From Burkholderiales bacterium (GTDB lineage Bacteria > Pseudomonadota > Gammaproteobacteria > Burkholderiales > Burkholderiaceae_F), in assembly GCA_020248785.1 (NCBI GenBank), contig JADCGX010000109.1, forward strand, positions 1 to 64,000: 64,000 nt of DNA, written 5' to 3'. Of this stretch, positions 14,693 to 24,204 are shown piece by piece. The stretch's first letter is position 1. Each line of letters begins with the position of its first letter. The notes beneath the pieces were generated by a model. That model did no database searches and had not been told where the DNA came from. It saw only the letters and a list, made by a program, of their open reading frames with translations. Position numbers and translations under genes: made by a program.

Positions 14693-16612
14693 ATGCTTCG
14701 CCTACTCGACGTCGCGCTAGCACGCGGCATTCGCACCCTCTACAAGAACGTCTCGCTGATCGGCCGCCCAGGCGAGCGGATTGGGCTCGTCGGCGCCAAC
14801 GGCTGCGGCAAGTCCACCCTGTTCGCGGCCATCCTCGGGGATCTCGGGCTGGAGGCGGGCGCACTGGAGCGGCCACCGCTGGCGCGCATCGCGCACGTCG
14901 CGCAGGACATCGAGGCGGCTGATGAAACGGCGCTCGACTACGTGCTCGCGGGACATGCACCGCTGATGGCGGCGCGGCAGGAGCTGGCGGCCGCCGAGGC
15001 CGGCCATGACGAGATGCAACTGGCACACGCGCACGCGCTGCTGGCCGAGATCAACGAAGGCGCGGTGATCGCCCAGGCCAAGACCGTGATGCACGGTCTG
15101 GGCTTCGCTGAAGTGCAAACCAGCAAGCGCGTGGCCGAGTTTTCCGGGGGATGGCGCAACCGGCTTGCGCTGGCGCGTGCCCTGCTGCGCCCGGCGGACC
15201 TGCTGCTCCTGGATGAGCCGACCAACCATCTCGATCTGGACTCGGTGGTGTGGCTGGAGGCCTGGCTCAAGCGCCAGGAGGCCACGTTGCTGGTCATCTC
15301 GCACGACCGCGAGTTCCTCGACCGCTGCACCGAGGCCACATGGCAGGTGGCCGACGGCACGATAACGCGCTACGCAGGCAACTATTCGGCCTTTGAACTG
15401 GCCTGGCTGGAGCGCATCAAGCAGCAGGACGCCGCTGCGCGCGCGTACGAGCGCACTGCAGCGCACCTGCAAGGCTTCATTGACCGCTTTCGTGCCAAGG
15501 CCACCAAGGCACGCCAGGCGCAGAGCCGCATCAAGATGCTCGAGAAGCTCCAGGTGGTGGAGCCCGCGCGCGCGCGACGCGAATGGCGCTTCGAGTTCCT
15601 GCAGCCGCTCAAGCTGCCCGAGCGGCTGATCGAAGCGGAGGCCATGGCGCTCGGCTACGGCGATCGGAAGGTGCTCGCAGGCGTGCAGTTCCTGGTGCGC
15701 TCGGGTGACCGGATCGGTGTCCTGGGCGTCAATGGCGCTGGCAAGTCAACCCTCGTGAAGGCGATCGCGCGCGAGCTCGAGCCGCAGGCCGGCGAGTTGC
15801 GTCGCGGTGCCGGCCTGGAGATTGGCTACTTTGCCCAGCATCAGCTCGATCAGCTGCGGCCTGACGAATGCCCGCTGCAGCACCTGCGGCGGTTGGCACT
15901 CGATCTGAATCCCAACGTGCGCGAGCAGGAGCTACGCGATTTTCTCGGCACCTATCGCTTCAGCGGCGATCTGGCGAGCCAGCCGGTGGGGCCGATGTCG
16001 GGCGGAGAAAAGGCGCGTTGCGCGCTGGCGCTGCTTGCCTGGCGCCGCCCCAATTTGCTGGTGCTGGACGAGCCGACCAATCACCTCGACATGGAGACGC
16101 GCGAGGCGCTTGCCATGGCACTGTCGTCGTTCGAGGGTGCGCTGCTCCTTGTGTCGCACGACCGGCATTTGCTGCGGGCGACCACGGACAGCTTGTGGCT
16201 CGTGCATGACGGCCGCCTGGCTTCATTCGATGGCGACCTCGATGACTACGCCGCGCTGGTGCTCGCCAGCCGGCGCGAAGAGCGTGACAACGATGACGGT
16301 GAGAAAGCGCGCGATGACGAGGCGCGCAGGCGCAAGGACCTGCGCAAGCAGGAGGCCGAAGAACGCCAGCGGCAGGCCAGCGCACGCAAGCCACTGCAAA
16401 GCCAGCTGCGGAAGGTCGAGAAGGAGCTGGCGCCTGTCTCCGCCGAACTGCGCGAGCTGGACAGCAAGCTCGCGGACCCCGGCTTCTATCACGAGGGCGA
16501 CGCCGCCGAAGTCGCCGCCGTGCTGAAGCGGCGCGGTGAACTCGCGCTCAAGGTCGAGGCGCTGGAGGAACGCTGGTTGCAGTTGCAGGCCGAACTGGAG
16601 GCGATCACATGA
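14693..16612 (+). CDS. yheS: ABC-F family ATPase, YheS type
   Basis: A soluble duplicated ABC ATPase of the ABC-F group (639 residues), which act on ribosomes rather than transport. First Walker A GANGCGKST (34-42), first signature FSGGWRNRLALA, LLLLDEPTNHLDLDSVVWLE; a linker with FRAKATKARQAQSRIKMLEK; second Walker A GVNGAGKST; second signature MSGGEKARCALA and LDEPTNHLDMET; and a charged C-terminal coiled coil (about 540-635). The linker and FAQHQLDQLR segment match YheS rather than Uup or EttA. ATG 14693 matches the family N-terminus (LRLLDVALARG). The 272 bp upstream hold no recognised gene. Confidence 0.93.
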   Translation: MLRLLDVALARGIRTLYKNVSLIGRPGERIGLVGANGCGKSTLFAAILGDLGLEAGALERPPLARIAHVAQDIEAADETALDYVLAGHAPLMAARQELAAAEAGHDEMQLAHAHALLAEINEGAVIAQAKTVMHGLGFAEVQTSKRVAEFSGGWRNRLALARALLRPADLLLLDEPTNHLDLDSVVWLEAWLKRQEATLLVISHDREFLDRCTEATWQVADGTITRYAGNYSAFELAWLERIKQQDAAARAYERTAAHLQGFIDRFRAKATKARQAQSRIKMLEKLQVVEPARARREWRFEFLQPLKLPERLIEAEAMALGYGDRKVLAGVQFLVRSGDRIGVLGVNGAGKSTLVKAIARELEPQAGELRRGAGLEIGYFAQHQLDQLRPDECPLQHLRRLALDLNPNVREQELRDFLGTYRFSGDLASQPVGPMSGGEKARCALALLAWRRPNLLVLDEPTNHLDMETREALAMALSSFEGALLLVSHDRHLLRATTDSLWLVHDGRLASFDGDLDDYAALVLASRREERDNDDGEKARDDEARRRKDLRKQEAEERQRQASARKPLQSQLRKVEKELAPVSAELRELDSKLADPGFYHEGDAAEVAAVLKRRGELALKVEALEERWLQLQAELEAIT

Positions 16613-16658
16613 GCCCGCCGGGCCGCCCCAAGGGCGCATCTGCCGCACGGGAGGTCAA

Positions 16659-17873
16659 GTGACCCAGCCGTTAGCCGGCCTGCGCATCCTCGACCTGACG
16701 CGCCTGTTGCCCGGTCCGGCGGCAACGATGCACCTGGCCGACTTCGGCGCCGAGGTCATCAAGATCGAAGACCTCGGCGAGGGCGACTACCTGCGCAGCT
16801 TTCCGCCGTTCGTCCGCGACGCCAGCGGGCAGCAGATCAACCCGACCTACGTTGCGCTCAATCGCGGCAAGCGATCGATGCGCCTGAACCTGAAGAGCCC
16901 GCAGGGCCGCGAAGTGCTGCTGCGCCTGGCGGAGCAAGCGGACGCGCTGATCGAAAGCTTTCGGCCGGGCACGCTGGACAAGCTTGGTCTTGGCTGGGAC
17001 GCGCTGCATGCGCGTGCGCCCCGGCTCGTGCTGTGCTCGATTTCCGGCTACGGCCGGGACGGCCCACTGGAGCACGCCGCCGGGCACGACCTGAACTACA
17101 TCGCGCTGGCGGGCGTGCTCGACCAGGTCCGCGCCGAGGGTCAGCCTGCGATCCCCAACCTGCAGTTGGGCGACGTGCATGGCGGCACGCTCACCGCACT
17201 TGCTGCCTTGCTGATCGCATTGCTTGGCGCGCAACGCACGGGCCAGGGCCGGCAGGTCGACGTCGCGATGACCGATGCGCTGCTGGCGCACCACGTGTTT
17301 CCACACGGTGATCTCGACTGTGGCGTGAGCCCACGACCCGGCCAGACCCTGCTGACGGGCGGTGTCGCCTGCTACCAGGTCTATGGGTGTGCCGACGCCC
17401 GTCATCTGGCGGTCGGCGCCTTGGAACTGAAGTTCTGGCGCAGTTTTTGTGCCGGCGTCGGCCTCGACGCGTTGGCCGACGCACACTGGTCGATCGACGT
17501 GGCGCAGGCACCGGGCACGCCAGCGGCACGTGCGCTGATCGAGCAGGTGGCCGGGCATCTGCGCAGCCAAACGCGGGCATACTGGCTCGATCGGCTGGCG
17601 CGCGCGGACGCCTGCGTCGCCCCGGTGCTGACACCTGCGGAAGCGCTCGAGCATCCGCAGGCGGTCGCACGCGAACTCGTGCACCGGGTGGGCGGCGTCA
17701 CACACATCGGTCCGCTGGCACGGATGACCGGCCTCGGCTTTGCAGTCGCGCCCACGGAGGCACCCGGCACCAGTTCTCGCGCGCTCCTGCAGCAGGCGGG
17801 CTACAGCACCTCGGACATCGACGCGCTCATCGCGGGCGGCGCGCTTGCCGAAGCAAAGGAGCAGGCCGCGTGA
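16659..17873 (+). CDS. CaiB/BaiF family CoA-transferase (alpha-methylacyl-CoA racemase-like)
   Basis: Class III CoA-transferase fold, 404 residues. The N-terminus GLRILDLTRLLPGPAATMHLADFGAEVIKIE is the CoA-binding signature; NRGKRSMRLNLKSPQGR follows; the Asp of QLGDVHGG (about residue 170) is at the catalytic position. Family members either transfer CoA between acids or racemise 2-methylacyl-CoA; the sequence is closer to the racemase-like group. GTG 16659 was chosen because it has GGGAGG five to eight bases upstream and gives the standard N-terminus. It overlaps the next gene by 4 bp. Confidence 0.88.
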   Translation: MTQPLAGLRILDLTRLLPGPAATMHLADFGAEVIKIEDLGEGDYLRSFPPFVRDASGQQINPTYVALNRGKRSMRLNLKSPQGREVLLRLAEQADALIESFRPGTLDKLGLGWDALHARAPRLVLCSISGYGRDGPLEHAAGHDLNYIALAGVLDQVRAEGQPAIPNLQLGDVHGGTLTALAALLIALLGAQRTGQGRQVDVAMTDALLAHHVFPHGDLDCGVSPRPGQTLLTGGVACYQVYGCADARHLAVGALELKFWRSFCAGVGLDALADAHWSIDVAQAPGTPAARALIEQVAGHLRSQTRAYWLDRLARADACVAPVLTPAEALEHPQAVARELVHRVGGVTHIGPLARMTGLGFAVAPTEAPGTSSRALLQQAGYSTSDIDALIAGGALAEAKEQAA

Positions 17874-18634
17874 TCGAGCGTCGCCGAATCCTCCTGATGC
17901 GCCACGGCGCCGTCGAGTACTTCGATGCGCAAGGCCGCGCCTACCCGCCAGATGCGGTGCCACTGACGCCCGCCGGCATCGCGCAGGCGCGCGCGATGGG
18001 CCGGGCGCTGGCCGCGCATCAGGTTCGCGTCGACCGCGTGATCATCAGCGGCCTGCTGCGCACGCAGATGACGGCGCACGAGGTGCTCGCTGGCCTGGGC
18101 ACCTCGGCCCCCGTCGAAGAGCACCCCGCGCTGCAGGAGATCCGGCCCGGGCGCCTGGCCGACATCCCGCCGGCGCGCCTGCGCGAGGCGTTCATCGGCG
18201 CCTTTCAGTCGCCACATGAAGGCCCGGTGCCGCGCGAAGTGCAGTTCCTCAATGGCGAGACCATCGGCGCCCTGCTCGACCGCGTGCTGCCCGCATTGCG
18301 CGGCGTGCTGGCGAGCACGGGCTGGGACACGACGCTCATGGTGCTGCACGGGGGCGTGAACCGCGCCATCCTGTCCTGGTTCCTCACCGGCCAGGAGGTC
18401 TTCCTCGGCGGCCTGGCGCAGGACCCTGCCGGCCTGAACATCATCGACGTCGGACCCACCCCCGCAACCAGCGTCGTGCGCGTGGTGAACTTCTGTGCCC
18501 TCGATCCGCTGCAGACCGCGACGCGACTTTCGACGATGGAGCACCTGCTGCACCAGTACCTGCAGCTGCGTGAACTGCGCCGCGCGGCGGGCGAGGACGA
18601 GAATGAGCAGTCCAGCGGCCAAGCAGACCAATGA
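17870..18634 (+). CDS. Histidine phosphatase (phosphoglycerate mutase-like) family protein
   Basis: A 254-residue phosphatase of the histidine phosphatase superfamily. The catalytic RHG is at 11-13 (LLMRHGAVEYF), the second His is in VLHGGVNRAIL (about 158-168), and a C-terminal Glu/Arg-rich tail follows. It starts at GTG 17870, overlapping the stop of the CoA-transferase gene, so it is translationally coupled. The substrate is unknown. In related clusters it accompanies a kinase-like phosphotransferase and an acyl-CoA dehydrogenase, as here. Confidence 0.85.
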   Translation: MIERRRILLMRHGAVEYFDAQGRAYPPDAVPLTPAGIAQARAMGRALAAHQVRVDRVIISGLLRTQMTAHEVLAGLGTSAPVEEHPALQEIRPGRLADIPPARLREAFIGAFQSPHEGPVPREVQFLNGETIGALLDRVLPALRGVLASTGWDTTLMVLHGGVNRAILSWFLTGQEVFLGGLAQDPAGLNIIDVGPTPATSVVRVVNFCALDPLQTATRLSTMEHLLHQYLQLRELRRAAGEDENEQSSGQADQ

Positions 18635-18694
18635 AACGACGCATTCAGCCGCGCCATCAGGCAGACCGATCACGCGGCCCGATGAGGCAGCACG

Positions 18695-19738
18695 ATGAAT
18701 GAGCAGCTCAAGCCCGTGACCGAGCGGCATCGCTTCGACGAAGCGCGTCTGGCGCAACACCTGACGCGGCATCTGACTGGCTTTGCCGGCCCGTTGGATG
18801 TCCGGCAGTTTCAGGGCGGCCAGTCGAATCCGACGTACTTGCTGGCCACACCGACGCGCCGCTACGTGATGCGCAGCAAGCCCGGGCCGGTGGCCAAGCT
18901 GCTGCCTTCGGCCCACGCGATCGAGCGCGAGTTCCGCGTCATACGCGCCCTGGCCGCGCAAGGCGTCCCGGTGCCGGAGGTGCTGCTGCTGGAAGAGGAC
19001 GAGTCGGTGATCGGGCGGGCGTTCTACGTGATGGCGCACGTTGAAGGACGCACACTGTGGGACCCAAGCCTGCCGGGCATGACTGCGTCAGAGCGCGCGT
19101 CGATCTACGACGAGATGAACCGGGTGCTGGCGCAACTGCATCAGGTCGACATCGCGGCCGCTGGACTGGCCGACTACGGCAAGGCGGGCAACTATTTCGC
19201 GCGCCAAATTGGCCGCTGGAGCAAGCAGTACCAGGCAAGCGAGACGAGCCCCATCGAGGCGATGAACCGTCTCATCGACTGGTTGCCGCGGCATGTGCCG
19301 CCCGGTGATGAAACGAGCGTCGTGCACGGCGACTATCGCCTGGACAACCTGATCTTCCATCCGACCGAGCCGCGCATCATCGCCACTTTGGATTGGGAGC
19401 TTTCTACGCTCGGGCATCCGCTGGCCGACCTGTCGTACCACTGCATGATCTGGCATATCCCGCCGGGCGTGTTCCGTGGCATCGGCGGGCTGGATCACGC
19501 CGCCCTCGGCATTCCGCCAGAGCGTGCCTACGTGCAGCGCTACTGCGAGCGCGCAGGCCGCGGTGCGATCGACCACTGGAACTTCTATCTCGCCTACAAC
19601 CTGTTCCGCATCGCCGCCATCCTGCAGGGCGTGTACAAGCGCGCCACCGAAGGCTTGGCGTCCAGCGATAACGCGCTGCAGACCGGCCAGAACGTGAAGG
19701 CGCTGGCCGAACTCGGCTGGCAGTTCGCGCAGCGCTGA
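18695..19738 (+). CDS. Phosphotransferase family protein (ACAD10/11 kinase-domain-like)
   Basis: A 347-residue aminoglycoside-phosphotransferase-fold kinase. The catalytic loop is VVHGDYRLDNLIFHP (about 208-222) and the metal-binding ATLDWELSTLGHPLADL (about 228-244) follows; the DWELSTLGHPLADL pattern is that of the kinase half of ACAD10/ACAD11. In animals that kinase phosphorylates 4-hydroxyacyl-CoA before dehydrogenase-driven elimination. A separate acyl-CoA dehydrogenase is encoded at 21095, consistent with a split version of the same module. Substrate is inferred. Confidence 0.85.
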   Translation: MNEQLKPVTERHRFDEARLAQHLTRHLTGFAGPLDVRQFQGGQSNPTYLLATPTRRYVMRSKPGPVAKLLPSAHAIEREFRVIRALAAQGVPVPEVLLLEEDESVIGRAFYVMAHVEGRTLWDPSLPGMTASERASIYDEMNRVLAQLHQVDIAAAGLADYGKAGNYFARQIGRWSKQYQASETSPIEAMNRLIDWLPRHVPPGDETSVVHGDYRLDNLIFHPTEPRIIATLDWELSTLGHPLADLSYHCMIWHIPPGVFRGIGGLDHAALGIPPERAYVQRYCERAGRGAIDHWNFYLAYNLFRIAAILQGVYKRATEGLASSDNALQTGQNVKALAELGWQFAQR

Positions 19739-19742
19739 TCCG

Positions 19743-19973
19743 ATGAAGATGATCGAGGTCCGGGTGAAGCCCTCCAGCGCGCACGACGGGCTTCAGCCGC
19801 AAGCTGACGGCAGCTAGGTCGCGCGAGTGAAGGCGGCCCCGGTGGATGGCAAGGCAGACGAGGAGCTCACGGCGCTCATCGCCACGCACTTCGGGCTGCG
19901 CAAGGCACAGGTTCGCATCCGTCACGGCAGCACCGGCCGGCGCAAGCGCATCGAACTCGCTGTCGACCGATAG
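19743..19973 (+). pseudogene. DUF167 (YggU-type) gene with an in-frame TAG stop
   Basis: Reading from ATG 19743 gives MKMIEVRVKPSSAHDG, then a TAG at 19815-19817 (codon 25), then in the same frame VARVKAAPVDGKADEELTAL and a C-terminus ending GRRKRIELAVDR before a true stop at 19971. The DG-S-stop-VARVKAAPVDGKA block matches the DUF167/YggU family, which is about 75-100 residues. One base change (TAG from TGG, TAC, CAG or similar) would restore it. It starts 4 bp after the phosphotransferase gene and was likely co-transcribed. Either a recent pseudogene or a sequence error. Confidence 0.75.
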
Positions 19974-20000
19974 CGCTGCGCACGCGCTGGCCGCTGGCTG

Positions 20001-20984
20001 TCACGGCCGCACGACCACCTTGCCGATAACGCGCCGCTTCAGCAGATCCTCCAGCACCTGCGGCACGTCGGCCAGGCCAACGACACGCGACACGTGCGGC
20101 TTCAGGCGACCCTGCGCCAGCCAGCCGAACAGCGACTGCAGCATCAGCGCGTTGGCGGCGGGCTCGCGCTTGGCGAACTCGCCCCAGAACACGCCCACCG
20201 CACTTGCCCCCTTGAGCAGCAGCAGGTTGGCCGGGATCTGCGGAATCGAGCCGTTGGCAAAGCCCACGATCAACAGGCGGCCGCGCCAGGCGATCGAACG
20301 CAAGGCAGTTTCGGTGTAGTCGCCCCCCACGGGGTCGTAGATCACGTCCACACCCTTGCCGTCGGTCAGCGCCTTGATGGCGTCGCGCAGTTCGAGCTGC
20401 GAATAGTTGATCAGCGCATCGGCACCGTGCGCGTGCGCCGCGGTGAGCTTTTCGTCCGTCGATGCCGCGGCCAGCACGCGAGCGCCGATCACCTTGCCGA
20501 GTTCCACCGCCGCCAACCCCACCCCACCGCCGGCGCCGAGCACGAGCAGGGTCTCGCTGCTCTTGAGCTGCGCGCGATCGATCAGCGCGTGATGCGACGT
20601 TGCGTAAGTGAGCGTGAAAGCGGCGGCAACGGTCTCGTCGATGCCGGCCGGCAGCGGTGCGACCTGCCTGGCATCCGCACACACATACTGCGCAAAGCCG
20701 CCAATGCCAACGAAGGCGACCACGCGATCACCCGCCTCCAAATGGCGCACGCCCTCGCCCACGGCGTCGACATGCCCGGACACCTCCGTGCCCGGCACGA
20801 ACGGCAACGGCGGCTGTAGTTGGTACTTGCGCTGCACGATCAGCGCATCCGGAAAATTGACCCCCGCCGCCGCCACCCGGATGCGTACCTCTCCGGGCTT
20901 AGGGTCGGGCTGCGCCATTTCGCCCACCACCAGCGTGCCCGGGCTGCCCCACTGCACGCATTGCACCGCCTGCATCATTGCCAT
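20001..20984 (-). CDS. NADPH:quinone oxidoreductase (zinc-independent MDR family)
   Basis: A 327-residue quinone-oxidoreductase-type member of the medium-chain dehydrogenase/reductase superfamily. It has the N-terminal GroES-like domain ([18 protein letters not shown]), then a Rossmann domain with [22 protein letters not shown] (about 143-164), and [29 protein letters not shown]. The structural and catalytic zinc ligands of alcohol dehydrogenases are absent. It would reduce quinones or enones with NADPH. It lies on the opposite strand between the kinase-like gene and the acyl-CoA dehydrogenase, and diverges from the latter. Confidence 0.9.
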   Translation of the reverse strand: MAMMQAVQCVQWGSPGTLVVGEMAQPDPKPGEVRIRVAAAGVNFPDALIVQRKYQLQPPLPFVPGTEVSGHVDAVGEGVRHLEAGDRVVAFVGIGGFAQYVCADARQVAPLPAGIDETVAAAFTLTYATSHHALIDRAQLKSSETLLVLGAGGGVGLAAVELGKVIGARVLAAASTDEKLTAAHAHGADALINYSQLELRDAIKALTDGKGVDVIYDPVGGDYTETALRSIAWRGRLLIVGFANGSIPQIPANLLLLKGASAVGVFWGEFAKREPAANALMLQSLFGWLAQGRLKPHVSRVVGLADVPQVLEDLLKRRVIGKVVVRP

Positions 20985-21094
20985 TGCGTCTCCTCGTCAG
21001 TGTCTGCTGCGGCGCCCGACCCAGCCGACCGCCGCCCCTGCGCTATTCTGGCCGCAGACGACACAACAGACGACGAGTCAGTCGCGAGGGTGCC

Positions 21095-22318
21095 ATGGAG
21101 TTCGAGACCAGCCCGACGGTGCAAGCGCTGCAGGCGCGTGTCGACGCCTTCATGCAGCAGCACGTCTTTCCCAACGAACGCCGTTTTGCCGAAGAGGTCG
21201 AGGACAACACCCGCCAGGGTGCGCGCTGGACGCCGACCAAGATCGTCGAGGAACTGAAGGTCAAAGCACGCGCAGAGGGCCTGTGGAACTTGTTTCTGCC
21301 CGACTCGCACTACGGCGCTGGCCTGAAGAACGTCGAGTACGCGCCGCTGGCCGAGCTCATGGGCCGCGTGCCCTGGGCCAGCGAGGTGTTCAACTGCAAC
21401 GCGCCCGATACCGGCAACATGGAAACGCTGGAGCGCTACGGCTCGCCCGCGCAGAAGACACAGTGGCTGGAGCCGCTGCTGGCGGGCGAGATCCGTTCGG
21501 CCTTCGCGATGACCGAGCCGGCGGTCGCCTCGTCGGATGCGACCAACATCCAGACCGAGATCCGGCGCGCGGGAGACCATTACGTCATCAACGGCCGTAA
21601 ATGGTGGACCTCCGGCGCCGGCGACCCGCGCTGCAAGATCTACATCGTGATGGGCAAGACCGACCCGGACGCGCCGCGCCACGCGCAGCAGTCGATGATC
21701 CTGGTGCCCGCCGATACGCCGGGCCTGAAGGTACTACGGCCACTGAACGTGTTCGGCTACGACGACGCGCCGCATGGTCACATGGAAGTCGACTTCGACA
21801 ACGTGCGCGTGCCAGTGGGGAACATCCTGCTGGGCGAGGGACGCGGCTTCGAGATCGCCCAGGGCCGCCTAGGCCCAGGCCGCATCCATCACTGCATGCG
21901 TTGCATCGGCCTGGCAGAGCGGGCGCTGGCGCTGCTGTGCAAGCGCCTGTCGGAGCGCATTGCCTTCGGCGGCCCGGTGGCGCGGCAGAGCGTGTGGCAC
22001 GAGCGCATCGCCGAGGCGCGCTGCATGATCGACCAAGCGCGCCTGCTGACGATGAAGGCCGCGTGGATGATGGACACGGTCGGCAACAAGGCCGCGAAAG
22101 CCGAGATCGCGATGATCAAGGTCGTGGCGCCGAACGTCGCCTGCACCGTGCTCGACTGGGCGATCCAGGCGCATGGCGGTGGCGGCATGTGCGACGACTT
22201 TCCCATCGCCTACGCCTACACGCTGGCGCGCACGCTGCGCCTGGCCGACGGTCCCGATGAGGTGCATCGCAACGCGATTGCCAAGATCGAGATTGCCCGG
22301 CATTTGTCCGGGCCATGA
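21095..22318 (+). CDS. Acyl-CoA dehydrogenase
   Basis: FAD flavoprotein of 407 residues. It shows [20 protein letters not shown] (about 141-160; FAD/substrate loop), [16 protein letters not shown], and C-terminal [43 protein letters not shown], which contains the family's GG and ADGPDEVH motifs. The pattern resembles ACAD10/11-type dehydrogenases. ATG 21095 gives [13 protein letters not shown] and is preceded by GCGAGGG. The next gene (GNAT) overlaps by 4 bp. Together with the kinase-like gene at 18695 it may act on hydroxyacyl-CoAs; that is inference. Confidence 0.92.
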   Translation: MEFETSPTVQALQARVDAFMQQHVFPNERRFAEEVEDNTRQGARWTPTKIVEELKVKARAEGLWNLFLPDSHYGAGLKNVEYAPLAELMGRVPWASEVFNCNAPDTGNMETLERYGSPAQKTQWLEPLLAGEIRSAFAMTEPAVASSDATNIQTEIRRAGDHYVINGRKWWTSGAGDPRCKIYIVMGKTDPDAPRHAQQSMILVPADTPGLKVLRPLNVFGYDDAPHGHMEVDFDNVRVPVGNILLGEGRGFEIAQGRLGPGRIHHCMRCIGLAERALALLCKRLSERIAFGGPVARQSVWHERIAEARCMIDQARLLTMKAAWMMDTVGNKAAKAEIAMIKVVAPNVACTVLDWAIQAHGGGGMCDDFPIAYAYTLARTLRLADGPDEVHRNAIAKIEIARHLSGP

Positions 22319-22824
22319 GCCTCGCCTACCGACTCCGGCCGGCGCTCGACAGCGACTTCGCAGCGATCTTGCGCCTGAACGAGCTTGAACTGACCGCCAC
22401 CAGTGCGCTCGACGCTGCCCGCCTCGCGCGCCTGCACGCGCAGGCCTGCATGCATCAGGTCGCGCAGGCCAGTGACCGGCTGCTCGGCTTTCTGCTGGTC
22501 CTGCCGGCCGGGTGCGACTACGGCAGCCCGAATTACCGCTGGTTTGCCGAGCGCTACAACGAGTTCTGGTACGTTGATCGCATCGTGGTGGACCCTGCCT
22601 TGCGCGGCAGCGGCGTCGGGGCGGCGCTTTATGGCCAACTGATCGAGCAGGCTCGACTGGCGGGCGTGCCGCGCTTGACCTGCGAGTTCAACGTCGTGCC
22701 CGCCAATGCCGCATCCGAGAAGTTTCACCGGCGCTTCGGGTTCAGCGAAGTCGCACAGCAATGGATCGGCGGCGGTGCAAAGTGCGTTTCTCTGCAAGAG
22801 CTTGCCCTCGCGGCGGGCCGCTAG
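22315..22824 (+). CDS. GNAT family N-acetyltransferase
   Basis: A 169-residue acetyltransferase. The acetyl-CoA binding block is [25 protein letters not shown] (about 88-112), followed by [21 protein letters not shown], which is the typical C-terminal strand and helix. The substrate cannot be told. It overlaps the acyl-CoA dehydrogenase stop by 4 bp, so it is translationally coupled. Confidence 0.87.
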   Translation: MSLAYRLRPALDSDFAAILRLNELELTATSALDAARLARLHAQACMHQVAQASDRLLGFLLVLPAGCDYGSPNYRWFAERYNEFWYVDRIVVDPALRGSGVGAALYGQLIEQARLAGVPRLTCEFNVVPANAASEKFHRRFGFSEVAQQWIGGGAKCVSLQELALAAGR

Positions 22825-22858
22825 ACCACTTTTGTCGCATCAATTTCCGGAGGAGGCG

Positions 22859-23548
22859 ATGATCGATCTGTACTCCTGGCCAACGCCAAACGGCCACAAG
22901 ATTCACATCATGCTCGAGGAGTGCGCGCTGCCGTACGCCGTGCACGCCGTTGACATCGGCGCGGGCGATCAGTTCAAGCCGGAGTTCCTGAAGATCAGCC
23001 CGAACAACAAAATTCCGGCGATCGTCGATTCCGAGGGCCCGGACGGCAAGCCGATCTCGGTCTTCGAGTCGGGCGCGATCCTGCTCTACCTCGCGGGCAA
23101 AACGGGCAAGTTCCTGCCGAAGGACGTGCGCGGCAAGTATCTGGCGCTGCAATGGCTGATGTTCCAGATGGGCGGCTTCGGCCCCATGCTGGGCCAAGCC
23201 CATCACTTTCGCATCTATGCGCCCGAGAAACTGCCGTACGCAATCGACCGCTACACCAACGAAGCCAAGCGACTGTATGGCGTCATCGACAAGCGGCTTG
23301 CGCAGGCCGAGTACATGGCCGGCGAGTACTCGGTCGCCGACATGGCCATTTTTCCGTGGACGCGCTCGCACGCCAACCAGGGCATCAACCTGGCGGATTA
23401 TCCAAACGTCAAGCGCTGGTACGACGCCATTGATGCGCGCCCAGCCGTACAAAAGGCCCTGCGGGTGCTCGCCGACCGTCGCAAGCCGCAGATGAACGAC
23501 AAGGACAAGGAGACGCTGTTCGGCAAGGGGCAGTACGAGAAGCGCTGA
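22859..23548 (+). CDS. Glutathione S-transferase family protein (YfcG/YghU-like)
   Basis: A 229-residue GST. The N-terminal thioredoxin fold has YSWPTPNGHKIHIMLEE (about 4-20) with the TPN motif of bacterial nu-class/YfcG-type enzymes that act as disulfide-bond reductases; the cis-Pro lies in NNKIPAIVD, and the glutathione-binding SVFESGAILLYLA follows. The helical C-terminal domain has the N-capping SVADMAIFPW. ATG 22859 has AGGAGG directly upstream. Substrate is not determined. Confidence 0.9.
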   Translation: MIDLYSWPTPNGHKIHIMLEECALPYAVHAVDIGAGDQFKPEFLKISPNNKIPAIVDSEGPDGKPISVFESGAILLYLAGKTGKFLPKDVRGKYLALQWLMFQMGGFGPMLGQAHHFRIYAPEKLPYAIDRYTNEAKRLYGVIDKRLAQAEYMAGEYSVADMAIFPWTRSHANQGINLADYPNVKRWYDAIDARPAVQKALRVLADRRKPQMNDKDKETLFGKGQYEKR

Positions 23549-23583
23549 GCGCAGATGGGTGATCGGCGATCACCGACCACCCA

Positions 23584-24048
23584 TTACTGCAGATCATTCA
23601 GCAGGTGCGCAAACGGGATCGGCGTCACGTTGATGCCCTCCTCGTTGAGCGACTGCGCTTCTTCCTTGGAGGTGACCCCGCGGATGCCGCGCGCGGGCAC
23701 CTCGTTGTAGTGGATCTTGCGCGCCTCTTCGGCAAAGCGCTCACCCACGTCCTCGGTGTTCCTGGCGATCTCGCGCGCCATGGTCATGAACATGGACTGC
23801 ATCTGCGCCGGTGTCGGCATCATGGCCGCCTGCTTTGCGCCGTCGGGCGGCGCCGCAGCCACCATCGGCTCGCAGGCGGCCTTGCCCACATAGGGAGCCG
23901 TCGGCGCCTTTACCACCTCGCTGCTATCGCAAATGGGGCAAGCGAGCAGGCCACGCTCGCGCTGCGCCTCGAAATCTTCCGCCGAGGAGAACCAACCCTC
24001 GAAGGTGTGCGTGTTCTCGCAGCGAAGGTTGAAGACCTTGATTGGCAT
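23584..24048 (-). CDS. DUF1178 family protein
   Basis: A 154-residue conserved hypothetical. It starts MPIKVFNLRCENTHTFEGWFSS and has a second Cys pair ACPICDS (about 37-42), so the N-terminus looks like a small zinc ribbon; the C-terminal half is helical (EIARNTEDVGERFAEEARKIHY). Family function is not known to me. Its ATG lies only 10 bp downstream of the tRNA-Leu gene on the same strand, leaving no room for a normal Shine-Dalgarno. Confidence 0.88.
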   Translation of the reverse strand: MPIKVFNLRCENTHTFEGWFSSAEDFEAQRERGLLACPICDSSEVVKAPTAPYVGKAACEPMVAAAPPDGAKQAAMMPTPAQMQSMFMTMAREIARNTEDVGERFAEEARKIHYNEVPARGIRGVTSKEEAQSLNEEGINVTPIPFAHLLNDLQ

Positions 24049-24058
24049 GAACGTCCAG

Positions 24059-24149
24059 TGGTGCCGCGGGCCGGAATCGAACCGGCACGCTCCTGTTACA
24101 GAGCCGCGGATTTTAAGTCCGCTGTGTCTACCAATTTCACCACCGCGGC
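24059..24149 (-). tRNA. tRNA-Leu(UAA)
   Basis: Minus-strand cloverleaf: acceptor GCCGCGG pairs with CCGCGGC, anticodon loop CTTAAAA (anticodon TAA) on a GCGGA/TCCGC stem, a long class II variable arm as expected for leucine, a T arm with TTCGATT, and CCA encoded. This is the likely leuZ equivalent of the conserved pgsA-glyW-cysT-leuZ order, here displaced about 2 kb from tRNA-Cys. Confidence 0.96.
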
Positions 24150-24204
24150 GCGTGGATGAGATGGCCGTCGCGCCTGATTGTAGGGGCCACCGAGGCGCAG
24201 CGGC

